Shown here one piece after another: positions 11,516-21,542 of a DNA stretch of 64,000 nucleotides. Numbering within the stretch: the stretch's first letter is position 1; every line of letters starts with the position of its first letter. A program made the translations under genes and the position numbers. The notes under the pieces are model-generated. The model saw only the letters and a list, made by a program, of their open reading frames with translations, ran no database searches and was not told the DNA's origin. Origin of the DNA: Vishniacozyma victoriae (lineage: Eukaryota; Basidiomycota; Tremellomycetes; Tremellales; Bulleribasidiaceae); NCBI GenBank assembly GCA_017654735.1, contig JADPYG010000092.1:62001-126000 (forward strand), in the 5' to 3' direction.

Positions 11516-12004
11516 TTGTAAGTTCTTCATGAATCTCTACGTCATGTCACGGTCCCGCGCCCCGCGCTCGGTTCTCTCTCCCACACTCCCGCTCTTCTCA
11601 TAGCCTCTGTCCTGCCTCTTCAGCCTAGACGTGCTTAGCTGACATTCAGGCTCGACCTCGATCAATACACGCTTCCTGGCTGTACGACTACCCTCCTATC
11701 AAAAGGTTGGGCATGAACACTACGATCTTGCTTCCTGTATATACACCCCGGATTCGCTCTTGTACATAACACGACCCAATCTCTATTCCGCCATTACGAC
11801 ACTACGCCTTGTACCCCGGCATTCCGCATTCTTCCTGCATATATCATTTTGGGTCCGGTACGCAGATATGCATATGTATATATATGCTTCATATCTCATG
11901 CTTGTATGGTATTACTAATTGACCGCTGGGCGGTTTGTTGTACAACTCTCCTCAATGCCCTATTTACTTTACAACTTCATTGACTTCCCGATAATCAGAT
12001 GCTG
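11516..12004. other. Convergent 3' flanks
   Basis: No coding sequence. It contains the 3' ends of the GBD/FH3 gene (+) and the small unknown gene (-). An alternating TA run, ATATGCATATGTATATATATG, sits near 11867-11886. Confidence 0.4.
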
Positions 12005-12659
12005 TCATCTCAGGAGTAATGTCCGAGACCTCAAGCCCACTTCTTTGGCTACTTCTGTTCGGCCTGCCCATACCAGCTATTCATCAGCTTAGACTCGCGC
12101 GAGCTGGATGAGAGACATACGTCAAGTGGACCACCGTGGCTGAAATTGGTAAATGATCCACGACGACAGACATACACGTAATAACTGATATCAGCTAAAC
12201 CCCTCTTTCAGCAACGCCCTAGCGGACTTACTCATACGACCCAAATCCAAAGAAATCACTCAAAGCAGGGATTGGTCCCTCTACTTTCCTGACTACATAA
12301 TCGGCTCTGCATTGATGGATTTGACCGTGCCGGATTATTACTATGTTTGCTGTTGGAAATTGACGGGAGAGAGCGGTTTTGAGCATTTGTAGGAATGTTT
12401 GGCGTTTCTGATATATCAGCCGAGAACTCTCGATGGTAGCCTTTTTGGACTCTCAGGCGTGATATCGGCTCATGCACCCGTGTGATAGGTGTTTTGCAAG
12501 GGAATCTAGAGGAAGGAAAGAAAAGGTAGCAGACCAAAGATAGGGACTTACGGTATGCATCGTTCCCTTCATGGCTTGACTGTTATTCCGCTTGACATCC
12601 CTCAATACCTGCCTGATGACTGTGTCGATGCTACCATCCCATGTCGAAACAGTTGACAT
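12005..12659 (-). CDS. Small conserved-looking protein of unknown function
   Basis: Four exons (12552-12659, 12232-12407, 12121-12184, 12005-12076) splice in frame to 139 residues. The second exon gives a well-formed alpha/beta stretch (RQTFLQMLKTAL, ANIVIIRHG, YVVRKVEGP) and the third a tyrosine-rich strand (DYYVYVCRRGSF). There is no signal peptide or membrane helix. I do not recognise the family. The regular introns with CTGAT branch points and a preserved frame argue that it is real. The first intron, 144 bases, is unusually long for this window. Confidence 0.6.
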
Positions 12660-13355
12660 CTTATGATTGCGATCTAGAATGAAGATTCCAGAAATTGGCC
12701 AAGTCGAGTATTCAAGGTGATGAGTTGACTGAATAAAGTGTTCGAGGTGTTTGGTGATGGGTGAGAAAACAGTATAGCGTATGGGCTGTAAATAGTGGAA
12801 TTGAAAGAGGAGAAGAGGGGATCAGATATCCCGGAGTCTAGTCATATATAGATCTCCCCAAACTCACCCGCGTTCGACGCGTTTCGGACAAGCCGAAAGC
12901 CATTGTTCGGTTCTTCACCACCAAAGCGCCAGCGCTAGAGAAGAACAGAGGCGCATGGGACCCCAGTTACTTTCTTTCCGCAAACAAGACGCCTTACGTA
13001 CAGGTAGAGGTATACAGAGGTGTCAAGGAGCCGAGGTGAAACGATGTCGGCATGAGATATGTTTGTGGTGCGGCAGAGGGGAAGGTGCGGAACAAAAGAG
13101 TGATACACGGGACAGGAACAGAGTCAGGAACAAGGTACCGGGACAGGAACAGTTCCTAGGAGATCGACAGCGTTACTTTTGTTTGGTTTCGGGTTTGGCT
13201 CACGCTTGTATAGGGAGCGGAGGGGTGAGGGACGGCCTAGACTTTAATGTTAGAAACTACCAAATGGATCAAGCGATATCATCCGATCTGATTGCTCTGG
13301 TCAAGGTCTGGACTTGATCGCATTCATCTTGACTTCCAAGTATATACTCAAGACT
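12660..13355. other. Intergenic region, no gene recognised
   Basis: It includes the promoter of the preceding minus-strand gene, with TATATA near 12843-12850. A 120-codon ORF at 12955-13317 (+) is Arg/Gly/Cys-rich with no domain and no splice support, so I leave it out. Confidence 0.4.
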
Positions 13356-13716
13356 ATGCTTTCTTGACTCCCCATTTGGTAGCGGGAATGTGCACTATGA
13401 CTGGCTCCGCATTGTCACCTTCATATTGCGATACCCAGATGTTGTACCTTCCATCTTCCACCTCGAATTCATTCGTATCACCATTTCAATGAGATACCGG
13501 ATCAAGTCGGCAGTCGACGTCCACTTCCTCCGATTGTTTGATATCAAGGGTTGACGATCGAGCGAGACCGATCAAGACACGTTCGTAATCGTTGGGACCC
13601 CTCTATACTATGTCGTTATATATCTGAGCCATTCGACTGGTCTTATTGGTACCGCCAATCTGGATCTCCAACTTGACATTGAAGAACCGAACCGATTGGC
13701 ACGTGACTTTGAAGAG
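13356..13716 (-). pseudogene. Remnant of a GH3 glycosidase C-terminal (fibronectin III-like) domain
   Basis: Read on the minus strand, one frame gives a beta-sandwich resembling the tail of GH3 beta-glucosidases and xylosidases. It has strands around VKLEIQIGGTNKTSRMAQIY, then NDYERVLIGLARSSTLD, and a last stretch near FEVEDGRYNIWVSQYEGD before a terminal KKA. Two in-frame stop codons interrupt it (after YNDIV and after DPVSH), and the catalytic barrel is absent. It lies beside a broken sugar transporter, which fits a lost glycoside-uptake locus. The family call rests on pattern only. Another beta-sandwich hydrolase tail is possible. Confidence 0.42.
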
Positions 13717-14189
13717 ACACTATCAATGCGTTGCCAAGAATATGCTTGTCGTTTGTGTTATCTTTGGTCGAGCCGGTATTCCAAAATCAAGCCTGTATCA
13801 CCGAGGTAAGCTCACATGATGATATTGGGAATATCCAGTTCAGACTCTGGGATCGAGTATGCCAAATTTGCAGTGAGCTCGGCTTCGCCAACAGGTGCGG
13901 GAACGTTGTCTCTTACACTGCCGATGTCGGACATAATTTGACGATGAACTCCATCCGAGAAGAAATAAGCTTCTTCACAAGCCCAAAGGGGTGTTCGACC
14001 AGAGTGCAAGCTGTATCTGGGTCGCTTTAGCCCTGTGACCCTTTGCCAACCCTTTGTATCGATGATCCATATTTTGACTTAAGCCTCCAGTGGTGTCGTC
14101 CTTTTCTACGGTCATTCACTCTACTTCACTCAACAGGGGGGACGCGATAAACCATTCGAAGCGAATCTCCATTTTGACTGCCTCCAGCT

Positions 14190-14827
14190 TGTGTGAACCG
14201 CATCTTCTTTCATCCTTCTCGATCTCGTTGGCCGAAGGCCGCTACTCATCTTTGGATCGGGAGTATGTGCCTTGTGTTGTTGGGGATTGGGTGGACTCGC
14301 CTTCGCAGCCGAACCGAGTGGATAAGGAATGGTCGCGTTATGCTGTATTTGGATATCGGTTTACTCGGCCACTCTCAACTCGCTAGGATACACCTTTGTC
14401 TGCGAAATCTCGACTCAGAGGTTGAAATCGAGAACTTCAGCAATCAGTTTCGGAGTATACGCCTGTCTGAGTTTGATCATGGCATACATCTGTCCTTACA
14501 TGTTGTCCGATCTGGAGTGGGGATGGGGATTAAAGACTGGTAAGTAAATTACTCTGTTTGGAGGAAGTATAAGCTGATAGAAGGCCTCTTCTTCGGAGCA
14601 GGTTGTACACTTGCCTTCATCGTCATCTTGTTCTTTGCACCAGAGGTAAGTCTCCGATCAGTACTCTGTATCAAGGCTGATACGTTCAGACAAAGGGCCG
14701 AGCTCTGGAGGAACTTGACGAGATGTTTCAGCAAAGAGTGAAGGCTTGCCGATTCTCCAAATACGAGTTTACCAAGGATAAACAGCTCGCACAAGGAACG
14801 ACTCTGGACGATAGGCAGTCAGTCTAG
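14190..14827 (+). pseudogene. MFS sugar transporter (maltose/alpha-glucoside permease type), 3' fragment
   Basis: The last part of a sugar porter is clear: a helix ending YSATLNSLGYTFVCEIST, the QRLKSRTSAISFG loop, PYMLSDLEWGWGLKTG, then after an intron FFGAGCTLAFIVILFFAPE. After a second intron comes TKGRALEELDEMF, ending at a TAG at 14825-14827. These are hallmarks of fungal maltose/hexose permeases, normally about 520-550 residues with 12 helices. Upstream, a further helix (GSMCLVLLGIG at about 14250) is in a different frame, and before 14190 no transporter sequence can be read. I take it as a 5'-deleted, frameshifted relic. An assembly error is the alternative for the frameshift, but not for the missing two thirds. 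Confidence 0.72.
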
Positions 14828-14957
14828 GTCGAGCCGAATGTCAGGCTGTATGTAAGGGTAGTGGCCGTGGAGTTTATGAGGAGTGTACAGCGCAACGAAA
14901 GATTCAAATGCATTTCGCGTCTTCCAGTCAGACAGCACGGCTTCTCTGCGCTCGAGT

Positions 14958-16681
14958 CTACTCGTGGCCACGCTAACGTGTCAGCTACCTCCTTAGGCCT
15001 CTGAAGATTTCTGGACTCACAACCTGAAGCGGCTCATATACCTCGTCAATGTATTTCTTCTCCTCCCCGCTCAACTTGATATGAGTAGCGGCTATTGTCA
15101 GCAACCAACCATCATGTTCAGTGGACATACCGATCAACTCCTTCAAACTGTCAAGATTGGTAGTACCGACAATAGGAGCGGTAATGAACTCATTAGCAAG
15201 TGACCAAGCAAGTGCCAATTGAGCCATGGAGATCCCCTTTTTCTGGGCGAGCTCTTCTACCCGCTCATTGAGGACTTGCTGGGATTTATGAGGTTCAGCT
15301 AGACCTCGTGATTTGTAACCCCTGATCCATCAGCTTCATTGGCGAGGAAGTGGGTGAACATGCGCATCGGTCTCTTGTCGCTTGGTAGCTGCTGCCTTCC
15401 ATGGTCTGGTCAGGAAACCCCTAGCCAAGGGGGACCAGGGGATACATCCTACTCCGTACATCTGGAATTCAGCTCAGTCTACATTCAGATCGGTCCAACT
15501 GACCTTAAGAGTAGGCATCATCTCCCGTTCTTCCTCCCTGTATGCGGCGTTGTGGAAGTTCTGCATGCTGATGAAGGGGGTGAGGCGATTGGTTATTGCG
15601 TAAACTGGCACCGGTGAGTCATCTGTCAAGAAGTTGAGGACAACTTACTTTGCATAGCCTGGAACTGGTATGCCCAACAGCTAAGGGGTAAGCTTGATGA
15701 AAGTGTCGAGCCTCTGCAAGCTTACCTGGACATTCCGACGTATCTCACCCAGCCGGCCTGGACTACATCGTGAAGCGCTTGCATCTGCTCATCAGCTTGA
15801 CTGAAGATCTGTTATCCACAGCTTACAGTCTCTTCGATTGGGGTATTGTAATCAAATCTGAGAATCAGAACTACTACCAGAACGATTCGCTTGAATACGT
15901 ACCGGTGACATTGCAAGACATCGACGTAGTCGAGTTGCAACCTCTTCAAAGAAGCTTGGATAGAATCAAAGATGTGCTATACATCAGCTCAATCCCCACT
16001 GATAAAAGTGAGCTGACCTTTCGGCTAAGACCGTGTTGATTAACCTTTGCCTCGCCGACCGGGTTGAAGCATTTAGTCAAGACGACGTAGCTTTCCCTAG
16101 GCGCCTGAACGTCATTAGTGAAATCCAAGTGGACCATATGAGATGTAGGGACTCACTCCAATCTCCTTGAGGGCTTTACCAAGGACGACCTCAGATGCTC
16201 CGTCAGAATAGCTCTCAGGTCAGCTCTCGGTCTGAGAGCGTAGCTAGCGTTCGACTTACGTGTTAGCAGTGCTGCTCATCAGCTTGGGGCATCATTGATA
16301 ATCATGAGCGTACTCAAAGGTGTTGACTCCCTGCTCGTAGGCATATTTGATATGCTCAATACCAGTCTTTTCATCGAGACACCACGGTAGTACGCTGATA
16401 TCAGCTGTTGCAGTCCACGTCCAGGTATGGCTTACTTCTTGTCTCCGTATGCTGCACCATTTTGAGCTTAACCAGTCGTAGGTGAGGACCATCGCGACTT
16501 ACACATGCATCCTCTGCATGGTCAGCTACGTCTGCTTTGCGATAGAGGCCTAACTCACAGGATGATCTTTGAGACTTTAAGACCGCTCTTGCCGAGTCGG
16601 ACTGGGCGTCAGTTTCCTCCCATCCAGCTGGTCACAGGAGATCGTACCATATTCCATCTTCTGTTCTTGTTCTTGAGACAT
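14958..16681 (-). CDS. Aldo-keto reductase, versiconal-reductase/K-channel-beta-like group (AKR-2)
   Basis: An NADPH-dependent carbonyl reductase split into about 13 exons, several under 35 bases. The ATG is at 16679-16681 and the TAG at 14958-14960. Hand splicing gives a continuous family sequence: VRLGKSGLKVSKIILGCMSYG, EHIKYAYEQGVNTFDTANTY, VVLTKCFNPVG, LDYVDVLQCHR, FISMQNFHNAAYREEE and ISMAQLALAW, closing with a typical EPLQRGHE end. The tetrad Asp, Tyr, Lys and His is intact. Without splicing it looks like a pseudogene, because introns supply apparent stops (for example in the codons after EYAHDYQ). One junction (near 15350) works only with a GC-AG intron. The upstream region has three tandem AGTGGAGG elements. 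Confidence 0.85.
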
Positions 16682-16762
16682 TGTGTATAGGTATTACGAT
16701 TGCTTGAATGGAATATTGTAAAGTACAGTGAGGGCAAGGGGTATCAATAGCCCGAGTCAGCT

Positions 16763-16795
16763 CCTCCACTCGACCTCCACTTGACCTCCACTTTT
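16763..16795 (-). promoter_or_regulatory. Three tandem AGTGGAGG elements upstream of AKR-2
   Basis: Read toward AKR-2, the block is three 11-12 base units of AGTGGAGG type. Its first copy, AAAAGTGGAGGT, matches the start of the AKR-3 element. The block ends about 82 bases before the ATG. A TATATATA at 16814-16821 lies on the far side and could serve a rightward transcript, with a 35-codon ORF at 16840-16947. Confidence 0.5.
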
Positions 16796-17212
16796 ACATT
16801 AATCCACGTGTACTATATATACACTTGTTGACCCTTTCAATGGAATCCCCTTCGGCCATGGACCGTACGCTCATCTACCATGCTCATTCCATGCCCGAAG
16901 AGATCTATCAAGCCTTTACCGACAATCTCACGCATAGATTGAGTTAAAGCCACCATCTCATCTTTACCGAAATCGCTCACCCTCACGGCAGATTTAACGG
17001 CTGATTACTATCCTTAGATCTGCTTACAAAGTTGAATAATGAGGCCGCCGGCCAATGCCCCGACCCCTTTAAAGGATGTTCATTTCCTTCCTTTGATCAA
17101 CCGAATGTAAAGTCGCCTTCCATAGGATGGCGCATTTGTTCAATATCCGGTACAAGAGTCTGTGCTGTGCTTCATGTTCATATCATCGACATCATCATTC
17201 ACACTAGCTATA
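16796..17212. other. Intergenic region between AKR-2 and the forkhead gene
   Basis: Only the 35-codon ORF 16840-16947 (+, MESPSAMDRTLIY start) stands out. It follows a TATA-like sequence by about 20 bases, but nothing shows that it is translated. The rest should hold the forkhead promoter. Confidence 0.3.
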
Positions 17213-18625
17213 ATGAAACAGATTATGGAGAGGATACCGAATTCGATGTCGACTGGAAATTCGGGCGATGGCAATCCGGCGAAAAGACCGAGCATTTACA
17301 GTTCACCTTCAATTTCGGCCTCGAACTCGGGCTCAGGTTCGACTAGCGTGACGTTACCAATGTCTCTGGGTAGTTTACTAAATAATCAACATACAACGGA
17401 GAAGGAGAAGGAGGATAGGATAGTCAAAATGTTATCACTCAACACCCAAGCTTCACATGCCAATCTTCGACCTGTCCCACTCATCTCGAGCTATCGATCT
17501 CCATCTACTGAGGGATCATCGGGGTCTACTCCATCACAACCTCGAACCCAGGTAGACGCACCAGGATACGGTCTATCCGATACAGGGAAAAGAGCTCGAG
17601 AAGAAGATGAGGAGGAGATCCAGTATTTGGGTCGAACGCCTTCAACATGGAAGAAATGGGAAGCGTCAGGGGGAGTGAGGAGTGAGAATGGATCTCCATA
17701 CTGTTATGCTTATGATGATGCTGGTCAGCGTGAGTTCCCGTCCTCTCCATGAAAAGCTGATGAGTAGGATATAAACCGGAACTATCATTCGTTTTCATGA
17801 TTCGATTAGTCATTGCCGCATCGCCGAGAACGAGGTTATCACTTGCTTCTGTGAGTTCTCCTTTCCACATATTTGAAGTGATGGAGTAGCTAATCATAGA
17901 TATATCAAGCAATAGAAGAAAGGTGGCCTTATTTCAAAGATCACGATATCACAACTTGGAAAGTAAGTTCATCCCCTCACTCGAGTGACAGTGAGGCTGA
18001 TAAGTAGAATTCAGTCAGACATTGCCTAAGTTTCAACCCCGGTTTCATCAGTTTCGATCGATCAACCGCATCAAGTGATCAGCGAACCGAAGGAGGAGGA
18101 GGTGGTGGTGGTGGTAGAGGAGGGTATTGGACGTTAGCAGAGGCTATTCAGGTATGTCCTTTGGCTTCCCTTTCCTCATACGTAGCTGATGATTAGACCA
18201 GCATTCCAATACCCCTGTCAAGTCCTGCTGGGCCTTATTGGCGGTCGAACCCCGAGTCACTTTCCACCGATGAACCGCACAAGTCGAAATCGAGACCCAC
18301 CCGTTATCATGATTTTGCAAATACCAAAAGTCGACATGTCATTCATTCGAAACCGTACCCCGATGCGGAGGTATCACCCACGATAGTACAAGATCAATCT
18401 CTTCATTCCTCCCCTCAGAACGAGTACTCTCCATATCAACAACATCCCGCGCAGAACTACTATCCACACCTTGGATCGAGGTCGTCTGCTACACCCTCCT
18501 CCTCTAATCGATCTAGTCTAACTCAAGCGAGTGACCTTGGGATCGAAATGAGCAGGGCGTTCTTAGCTGAGAAACCTGATTTGGATCATATACTTGATGT
18601 TGATATGGTTGCTCCTGGGCAGTGA
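17213..18625 (+). CDS. Forkhead-domain transcription factor, divergent
   Basis: Five exons (17213-17729, 17768-17850, 17900-17962, 18008-18151, 18197-18625) add to 411 residues. An N-terminal Ser-rich, acidic region is followed by the winged helix from about residue 172. Its parts are KPELSFVFMIRLVIAASP (helix 1), IYQAIEERWPYFKD (helix 2), TTWKNSVRHCLSFNPGF (recognition helix 3) and a wing closing at GGYWTL. The wing is interrupted by a poly-Gly insert (about residues 240-250). The consensus helix 3 is WQNSIRHNLSLN. Here Asn and His of the NSxRH core are kept but the following Asn is Cys, and the usual KPPYSY start is KPELSF, so DNA preference may differ. The C-terminus is disordered. The start at 17213 is chosen for context. 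ATGs at 17162 and 17225 are in frame. Confidence 0.85.
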
Positions 18626-19800
18626 TTGATGTATGGGAACGGTCGGGACTTGCCCCTTACGTTCAATCCGTCCTTTCCTCCTTGAAGCGCCCCGACTCTT
18701 ATGAATCTGCAGTCCCATCTCCCCATCTCTCCTGTCACCCATTGATGGTTCAGTTTAATTGCAAAAGTGTAAGTAATGAAGCATCTGTGAGGAAAATGAC
18801 CTCTCCACTCGTCACATGGGTCAGGCAGACAGTCAGGCAAGAATTCGCAGATGAGGAGCTGTGTCCAAAAGGCATGGAGGATGATAGTGAGTGAGAGTGA
18901 CCCTCTGAGGAAATAGCGAGCAGAGATACTGAATCATGTATGCTGAATCGAGCAAAAAAAATGACTTGCCAAGCGGTCGTGGCAGCCAAAATGAACGCCG
19001 ACAGACCTGTCGGAAACGTGTGACATCCAATGCGCATCGCTAGCGGACAATCAAAGTCATCGCACATTAACGGCTGCGACTAGGTTCCAGAGCTGCGACC
19101 CGGCGAACCGGCAATATTGTAGGCGAACGTTATTTTTCTGCGACAGCGGAGCCACCGACTTTTTGGACGGCAGCGTCACGATATTCGATATGATAGTCAT
19201 ACGCATAACTATTGTAATGGTCGGCTTGAGCCCCAGGTGGTCGGTCGCTCACCTCCAGCACTTGCTGATGACTGTCTAATGGGCAATGGCGGCTCCGGGG
19301 GAGATGACAAGTATAAAGCGGAGAAATGGATTCCTCGGCTTACCACTCTTGGCGAGGAGCTCTTGTAGCCGAATAAACATTTGGTTCACGTACTCAGCAC
19401 GGGTATGCGGTACTGGAATTTCGGTAGTGCATGTTACCCGTTGCAACAATCCCCCACTTCCCAATGCATGCCTGGTGCGTAAACCATGATTACCTTTCCC
19501 GGAAAGTGCGGGAGGACAACGTGACAAGAATAGGTCCTCGTCAAAGGTTTCACCTCAAACACCGTCCCCACGTAAGCTTATGGATAGCTACTCCACCGGA
19601 AGACTGAGACTCCTCAAGAGGAAATGGGGTGCAGGGCTCGCTCAATCCATATAACTTAGCTCACGGTCTTCTCATAGAGACTCTTCCCATATCAGTTCTC
19701 GCCCCTTTCCAGCCGATACCAATAGCCACCTAGTCGTTATATAGTAACGCTCTTGCCAAGCTCTACACGTCCTACCGACAAATACTACTTCTATCAACAA
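18626..19800. other. Intergenic region, no gene recognised
   Basis: About 1.2 kb with only short overlapping ORFs on both strands, none with a domain. The last 150 bases should carry the promoter of the secreted ferritin-like gene, with TTATATAGTAACG at 19737-19749. Confidence 0.35.
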
Positions 19801-20261
19801 TGAAGTCTGGACTATTCACCGTGATTGCAGGCGCTTGCTTCGCAATGGGGTCGCCGATCACCAGTGCCAATGCCAAACGGTCTGGACCTACGTCCGATCT
19901 CGAGGTCCTGCAGTACGCATCGACTTTGAAGAATTTAGAGGCAGCGTTGTACGAGCAGGCTTTGGCTAGATTTACCGCCAAAGATTTCGCCAGTGCCGGC
20001 TTTGCCGATTGGGTCCGCCCGAGAGTCTCCCAGATCGCCGAACACGAGTCCTCTCATGTTCAACTTTTATCTGGGGCGCTTGGTAACAACAGCGTCCCGC
20101 CTTGTCAGTATACCTTCCCTTTCGAGGATCCAGCCACATTCATTGGCTTCGCCACTGCCATCGAGAACATCGGTGTTTCAGCTTATGTAGGCGCGAACCA
20201 ATACATTTCCGATCCGCTCCACAGGGTAGGTCAGCTGGATTCTGACGTGTCAGTACAGTGA
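19801..20261 (+). CDS. Secreted ferritin-like (Rds1-type) protein, truncated
   Basis: A 153-residue ORF. Residues 1 to about 22 form a signal peptide (MKSGLFTVIAGACFAMGSP, then a small-residue site). The following stretch is the first part of the ferritin-like domain of fungal Rds1-type proteins: EVLQYASTLKNLEAALYEQAL, then AEHESSHVQLL with the paired Glu/His metal-site pattern, then TFPFEDPATFIGFATAIENIGVSAYVGA. Full-length members continue with two more helices including a second ExxH (VEARH-like) motif and are about 280-400 residues. Here the family resemblance stops at ISDPLHR, where a GTAGGT donor begins. Reading through or splicing to the AG at 20259 gives nothing family-like. So the second half of the di-metal site is missing. 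It is likely a 3'-truncated gene or pseudogene, although the promoter and signal look intact. Confidence 0.65.
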
Positions 20262-21542
20262 TAAGACCGCTTGTAACGACCGCACTTGTCACCGTGGCGA
20301 TAAACACTTCTCAATCTTCTCCGCGGATTATAAACAAAGGGAAAAGACAGTCTGTCTTCCTAAATATGACCGCCCGTCATCTGTGAAACACTCACACCAT
20401 AATCGGTTATGTTCCAACGTCTCAAGTCTGTGCTTGATAGAGCGATTCTTATTCGCCTGGGATGTCTAGCGTCTAGCCGACACCCCATCTAGCCTCTCTG
20501 CCCGCAAGTGGATCTTTCCTCTCACACTCAGCGTTCAGTACTTGATTACCTCTCGGGTATGCCTTCCAGTCTCACACTTGCGACTATCTATCCCATCCAC
20601 ACTGAACGACCATTCATCAACCAAGGATGAGCACCGGGATCCACACTCGCTTGGAAACCTAGCGCCTCCATTCGTCGATCACCATATTGCCGCTAGCCAC
20701 AATATTGGACTCTTCAAGTGAGCACCTCAAGACCGTTTCTCCCAGGACTTGGCTTTGTATGATTAAAGGACGTGTGAACACTTCAGTAATGGGATATTGA
20801 GGGCTGTCTACATCGTCATGCCGCCCGGGGTAAGCCTTTCGCTAAACCATACTACTGCAAGCCTTCTGACTTCTGGAATAAGATCAAGATCCTGACACTA
20901 GCACGAGATTCGGACTGGGTGGTCCATTAATCGCAGCCGAAAATGACGTGACTCGCGACCAGTCAGTCCGCTCACTAAGTGAGCGGAAGTATTACTCACA
21001 GGGCGGTATGCGGTTTTTGCTACACCTTTGTTAGCAGGGTTCAACAGAAACAGCATTCCCGCTGGTTGAAGTGGAAGAGCGCGAATTTGACCATGCGTGC
21101 TCAGAAGCTAGACGGACGCGAAGCGATAATCGAGCGTTGTGTGGGCGAATAGAAAGACCACGAGAAAAGGCTCACTGCGAACCGGTTGTTCGTCTTCATT
21201 TGATATTGCAATCGGTGGAATCGGTTCACAACGGTGCCGCAAGTATCTCTTTTTCTGCTGCGGTTCGAGCTGGCCGGGTGCGAAAGCCAAGGCGGTCGAG
21301 CATGGTGCATGTATATGGGGCGTTGGTGCAGGAAGTGAGCGGACAGCCCTAATGGAAGTAATCAGGGGAAGGCTGAGTAGCATAGAGTAATTCCGTCTGT
21401 CCAGGCACGTTTCGTCGGTACGTGCGTATAGGACAACGGTCGTACATTGATGTCTGATACAGGCCTGCCTGAGTCTTCGGCCTCATCCTGTCCAATTCCG
21501 TCATCACCCTCCCTATCACGTGTCATTCTGCCATCTGATGCA
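20262..21542. other. Intergenic region, no gene recognised
   Basis: 1.3 kb downstream of the truncated ferritin-like gene. I searched for the missing C-terminal helices in three frames and found none. Short ORFs at 21071-21390 overlap on both strands and resemble nothing. Confidence 0.35.

Noticed and set aside
12955..13317. 120-codon Arg/Gly-rich ORF
   Set aside because: No recognisable motif, low-complexity basic composition, no introns or promoter cues.
21071..21390. Overlapping ORFs on both strands near the 3' side of RAD30
   Set aside because: Several frames are open by chance, and none resembles a protein family or shows splice sites.
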